Shown in pieces: positions 60,202 through 64,000 of a DNA stretch of 64,000 nucleotides; position 1 is the first letter of the stretch, and each line of letters opens with the position of its first letter. The position numbers and the translations under genes are program-made. A model generated the notes under the pieces. That model was not told the DNA's origin. It made no database searches and was given only the letters and a program-made list of their open reading frames with translations. This stretch comes from Cladosporium sp. IMV 00045 (lineage: Eukaryota; Ascomycota; Dothideomycetes; Cladosporiales; Cladosporiaceae): assembly GCA_001931905.2 (NCBI GenBank), contig MSJI02000086.1:58847-122846 (forward strand). Reading direction: 5' to 3'.

Positions 60202-61971
60202 TTAGCATAACTGCATCGACACAGGATCCAGGCGATCCTCAGTCTCATCGGAGACATCATTAGGCCAGCCGTTGGTCAAGCCGTTGATTGCTGGTTCATC
60301 AGTGCCATTGACTCCGCCATTCTCTTGAGGTGCTCTCCAAGTCTTTGCTGCAGCAGGATGATCTTCTCGAGGCTCACGCTGCCCCTTGGTCTCTGTCAAG
60401 TTCTCACGGTATGTGCCGCCGGGAACAGCATAATCTTCCCAGAAGATGCCACGCCGTTGAAGCTCAGGGATCAATAGCTCGATTACATCGGTGAAGGTAC
60501 CGGGCATCAGGGCGTATGCCTTAGCATATGTTAGTTTCCAGCATGCGCGCATCTAGAGAGCAGATTCACTCACTATATTGAACCCGTCAACGTCCCCTTC
60601 GTTGACCCATCGTTCCATTTCGTCGGCGACGTTTTCAGGAGTGCCTACGCATGTTGCACCGAGACCGCCAACTGAAATTAGATCAGCAAATGCTTGCATT
60701 ATCAGTAAGTAGAAACCATACCCATAATATGGTGAGCCAGAGTTTTCTTCGTCCACTTCCCCCCGTTCAGGTCCGGCGCCGACTTGATCAAGTTTCTAAT
60801 GTAACCTTGAATCGCATTGCTTTTCACATACTTCAACTCCTCATCCTCGCCGTAGGGAGCCATATCAACACCCGTCCAGCCACCGAACAAAGCCAGTGCG
60901 CCCTCGTAATCGCCATACTGGATCAAATCCTGATACTTCGCATCCGCTTCAGCCTGCGTGCGGCCAAGAATGGGACAGAACTTGGCGAGCACTTTCAGGC
61001 CTTTGGGATCGCGACCTCGCGCGGCCATCTGAGCGCGAACATCCGCAACATTGCCTTTCACTCCCGCCGGACTGTGCGTCGAGACGAAGATGGCTTCGGC
61101 GTGACGGGCTGCGAAGGCTCGGCCGGCTGTGCTGGTGCCTGCTTGCATGATGACTGGAGTGCGTTGAGGCGAAGGCTGGCAGATGTGTGGGCCTGGCACT
61201 TTGAAGTACTTTCCCTCATGGTTGATTTCGCGCACCAAAGCGGGATCAGTGTAGATGCCCTTTTTGGGGTCGAGCTTGACGGCGTCGGAGCGCCAGGAAG
61301 ATGCCCAGAGCTTATACACGACGTCCATGTATTCTTCGCAAATGGCGTAGCGTTCGTCGTGCTCGGCTTGCTCTTGGCCGTTGGTGAGGTTGCGAGCTGC
61401 GCTGTTGAGGTAGCCGGTCACGACGTTCCATCCAACTCTGGATCTTGTCAACGAAATATTCGGTCTTGAATGAGCAGAACTCCTTTACCTCCCACCAGTG
61501 AGATGGTCGACAGTACTGAGCCTGCGAGCAAGGTGATACGGTTGCTCGTAGCTCGTCGACACTGTACATCCAAAGCCTAGGCTCTCGGTAGCGGCTGCCA
61601 TGGCAGGTACTAAGGACAAAGGTTCATTGACCGGCCATTGGGCGCCAGACTTCACCGCATGATCCAGAGTGCTGTCGTATACATCGTAGCCGCCGAGGAC
61701 ATCAGCAATGAACATGCCATGGAATTTGCCTGCCTCCAATTGCCTCGCGAGCGAGACCCAATGCTTGACTGAGTTGAAGTCTGCAGATCGATCTTCAGGG
61801 TGTTTCCAGAGTCCTGGGCTCTGATGGCCCGAACCTGAAATTTCGAGATCAGAATCTTGTTCGTTTGCTTGTCTATGAACACATACACATCTCGACGAAG
61901 GCATTGAGGATGAGGCGCTTTTTAGGCCGATCGCCGTTAGCGACAACCACGTGTTCGGCTTCGACTGCCAT
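60202..61971 (-). CDS. FMN-dependent monooxygenase, NtaA/SnaA/DszA family
   Basis: Five exons: 61971-61887, 61834-61489, 61437-60722, 60671-60574 and 60519-60202; introns 50-54 nt; 520 aa. Starts MAVEAEHVVVANGDRPKKRL. Marks: GKFHGMFIADVLGGYDVYD, EPYHLARRLSTVDHLTGGR-type sequence spliced to VGWNVVTGYLNSAARN, PVIMQAGTSTAGRAFAARHA, and after introns 3 and 4 VDGFNIAYALMPGTFTDVIE. These fit the bacterial-luciferase-like flavin monooxygenases that act on nitrilotriacetate, alkyl sulfones or similar, with FMNH2 from a partner reductase. The partner is not in this window. Substrate unknown. It is divergent from the thioredoxin-like gene (291 bp). Confidence 0.9.
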
Positions 61972-62262
61972 GCTGCAAGAAATGTTTCGGATGGTGTGAG
62001 AGACACATGGCTGCAGGCACAGCTACATCCCCAAGGTCATTCAGTCGCCTTGGAGTGTTTGGGGAGTGATTGCGTGCGCAAAGCGGGGCGAGGAGATGGT
62101 GTGCTCGGTGCTGAGAATTGGACCATCTTCGCCGACTTCACTAGCCGAAAACAAGTATACCGATACATAACATCAATCACGAACTATTGCCTGTGAAAAG
62201 AATAGGTATCAGAGAAACACGTCTCTCATCGTCCAAAACAGTTGCCCTGAGCATCCAACAAC
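61972..62262. promoter_or_regulatory. divergent promoter, flavin monooxygenase / TXNDC17-like gene
   Basis: 291 bp between the two start codons, so both promoters must lie within or overlap it. No binding site was identified with confidence. Confidence 0.4.
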
Positions 62263-62698
62263 ATGCCGATTCTCAGGAACTTCGCCGCCCCACGCTCCCT
62301 CTCACAACTGGAAATCCCTGCAAACTCGCCCTTCTTCATCGCCTTCCTGGCCTCCAAAGACCCAACAACGCAACGACCCTGGTGTCCGGATGTCGTAGCT
62401 GTCTTGCCGACGCTGGAAGAAACATTCAAATCAGAAAGTGGTCCGACGGCGGCGTTCGTTGAGGTTGGCCAGAAACCTGAGTACGCTCATCGAATCGCCA
62501 AATGCGAGATCACTGGCATTACTAACTTGTGATCACAGATGGAAGGACAGCAACAACATTTTCCGCACCAGCTGGAATGTGAACAACGTCCCGGCTCTAG
62601 TTCGCTTTGAGAAGACCGGCGACATTGTGAGTGAGGTCGGTCGTCTTATCGAGGGCGAGATTCTGGACGAACAACGACTCCAGCAGCTGCTTCGCTGA
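62263..62698 (+). CDS. TXNDC17-like thioredoxin-fold protein
   Basis: Exons 62263-62480 and 62539-62698 (58-nt intron) give 125 aa. The motif RPWCPDVVAVLP has the WCPD of TXNDC17/TRP14 proteins (WCxxC is reduced to a single visible Cys here: WCPD followed by VV, so the second Cys of the WCPDC motif is missing). After the splice: KDSNNIFRTSWNVNNVPALVRF with the cis-Pro. It probably sits in the cytosol. The loss of the second Cys argues against classic disulfide reduction and for a glutaredoxin-like or binding role; this is an inference. Confidence 0.85.
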
Positions 62699-63041
62699 TT
62701 GCCATTCGCTTGAAAGCGTTGCTGGGTGACTGGGGACTTGGCATGGCATGGAGCGAACCTCTGATGATAGGCTAGGGTCTTCCAATGCAGATGACGATTC
62801 AAACAATTGCCGTTTGATCGTTTCGATTTTGATCGCGTTTTATCCACGCCACTGTAATAATCCCAACCATCTGATCATGCTCGAGTTCCGACACATCGTA
62901 CCTCTAGCATGACTGCACTCAAACTATGAAAACACGGTCCCAAGCCTCCAATTACTCAAGCAAAGTCCTTCTTGCTCCATCCATCAATAAGGCGTGCACT
63001 GACTTCCTCTGCGGCTTCGATGCTCTCAACTCCCTGGAACT
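62699..63041. other. convergent intergenic, 343 bp
   Basis: 3' flanks of the thioredoxin-like gene (+) and the dehydrogenase (-). No gene is seen. Confidence 0.55.
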
Positions 63042-64000
63042 CTACCGACCCATCCACCTGCCGACATGTCAGCAATACCCCAACTCATTGCACCGAGAAG
63101 AGAATACTCACCCGCCATCCACAGTCAAAATTTCTCCCGACACATAACCACTAGCCCGACTCGCAAGAAACACAACCGCCCCCTTAAAATCCTCCGGACT
63201 GCCCCATCGACCCGCCGGGATTCTTTCCAAAATACTAGCCGCCCGTGCTTCATCCTTGATCAAAGCCTCATTCATATCCGTATGAACGTACCCTGGTGCA
63301 ATCTAAGCGATACTCCTCCGTCAGCCTCTCTTCAAGAACATATAGTCAACCACCACCACCAAGTACCATCCAACCTACCGCATTAACATTAACCCCCCTC
63401 CCAGCCCACTGATTCGACAGTGCCTTCGTCAACTGCGCCACGCCGCCCTTCGCCGCCGCGTAGGCCGGCACATTCAGTCCGCCCTGGAAGGAAACGAGCG
63501 AGGCGACGTTGATGATCGAGCCCCTGTGCGCGCGATCCCCTTCGTCCGGCAGGCGGGTGAGCATGTACGCTCCGATGTCTCGTGCGAGGACGAACACGGC
63601 GTCGAGGTTGACGTGCAGGACCTGTGGCGATGGGGTTTCTCGTGTAAGCTGCGTGCGTTTCACATGATACGGTAGAGAACTGAATGAGCATTTCCTTTTT
63701 CTTTGAGATTTCACAATACATACCTCATCCCACTCCTCATCGGGAAACTTCTCAGCCGGATGTCGTCGCTGTATGCCGCCGCAATTCACCAGAATACTGA
63801 TATCATGTCCATCCTTAATGACATCTCTCACGAGCTGCTTGAGCTGCTCTCGCTCCGCCAAATCTGCATTGTAAATCGTCGCTTTGCGACCTAGCCCAAG
63901 AATCTCGTCTCGCGTGCCCGTGTCTTCGCTGCCAGGTCTCTGCAGGAGGATGATGTCGGATCCGGCTTCGGCGAGGGCGAGGGCCATGGATTTGCCGATG
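63042..64000 (-). CDS. KduD-like short-chain dehydrogenase, 5' end outside window
   Basis: Visible exons: 64000-63724, 63621-63379, 63302-63112 and 63057-63042 (introns 102, 76 and 54 nt); the start lies beyond 64000. SDR marks: [16 protein letters not shown] (part of the cofactor loop), [12 protein letters not shown] in place of the usual NNAG, the catalytic Ser in [16 protein letters not shown] (Tyr/Lys pair), and the C-terminal [30 protein letters not shown] and DGGWMGR end. The Ser-Phe-Gln-Gly-Gly and PAGRWG pattern is that of bacterial KduD (2-dehydro-3-deoxy-D-gluconate 5-dehydrogenase), also called 2-deoxy-D-gluconate 3-dehydrogenase. NAD(P)-linked uronate or sugar-acid oxidation is likely; the exact substrate is not proven. 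Confidence 0.88.

Overview
The window is a gene-dense piece of a filamentous ascomycete (Pezizomycotina) nuclear genome. Genes lie on both strands with short intergenic gaps. Most introns are 50-90 nt, begin GTAAGT, GTATGT or GTGAGT, and carry CTAAC-like branch sites. The proteins are typical of moulds: OPT transporter, MON2, TRAPP subunit TRS65, RNase P RPP40, NUP84, IML2 and a PL3 pectate lyase. A Dothideomycete (Capnodiales-like) source would fit, but that is an inference and not proven here.

Layout. Positions 1-8400 hold a Ser/Thr-rich single-pass membrane protein, an MFS permease, a five-exon oligopeptide transporter and a small GFA-type zinc protein. After a G-rich gene-poor stretch, 10100-22400 holds housekeeping genes: CHORD-CS co-chaperone, glutaredoxin-like protein, HpcH/HpaI aldolase, RPP40, MON2, SEM1 and TRS65. 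From 24600 to 38400 come a conserved protein of unknown function with a +1 frame break, DIS3, VMA13, an HGG thioesterase, MMS2, RPL9, a GPI-type surface protein with an in-frame TAG, and a Cys-motif protein of unknown function.

The region 38900-49500 is the most unusual. A full NUP84 and ERV29 are followed by a run of exactly 20 N (45034-45053), and then a second, diverged copy of the NUP84 5' half and ERV29. The repeat limits coincide exactly with the N run. This is best explained as two contig ends from two haplotypes or homeologous subgenomes laid end to end, which creates a false tandem duplication. If so, the strain is a diverged diploid or hybrid. A true tandem duplication is the alternative.

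The right part (50900-64000) holds a basic/acidic membrane-anchored protein, IML2, an intron-containing tRNA-Met-like gene, a six-exon PL3 pectate lyase with a 6-nt microexon, an NtaA/DszA-type flavin monooxygenase, a TXNDC17-like thioredoxin, and the 3' part of a KduD-like short-chain dehydrogenase. The pectate lyase and KduD-like enzyme could act in one pectin or uronate pathway, but linkage alone does not prove it.

No CRISPR array, transposon or viral element was recognised. Nothing clearly amounts to a new system. The items most worth checking are the N-flanked duplication, the microexon, the in-frame TAG and the frame break.
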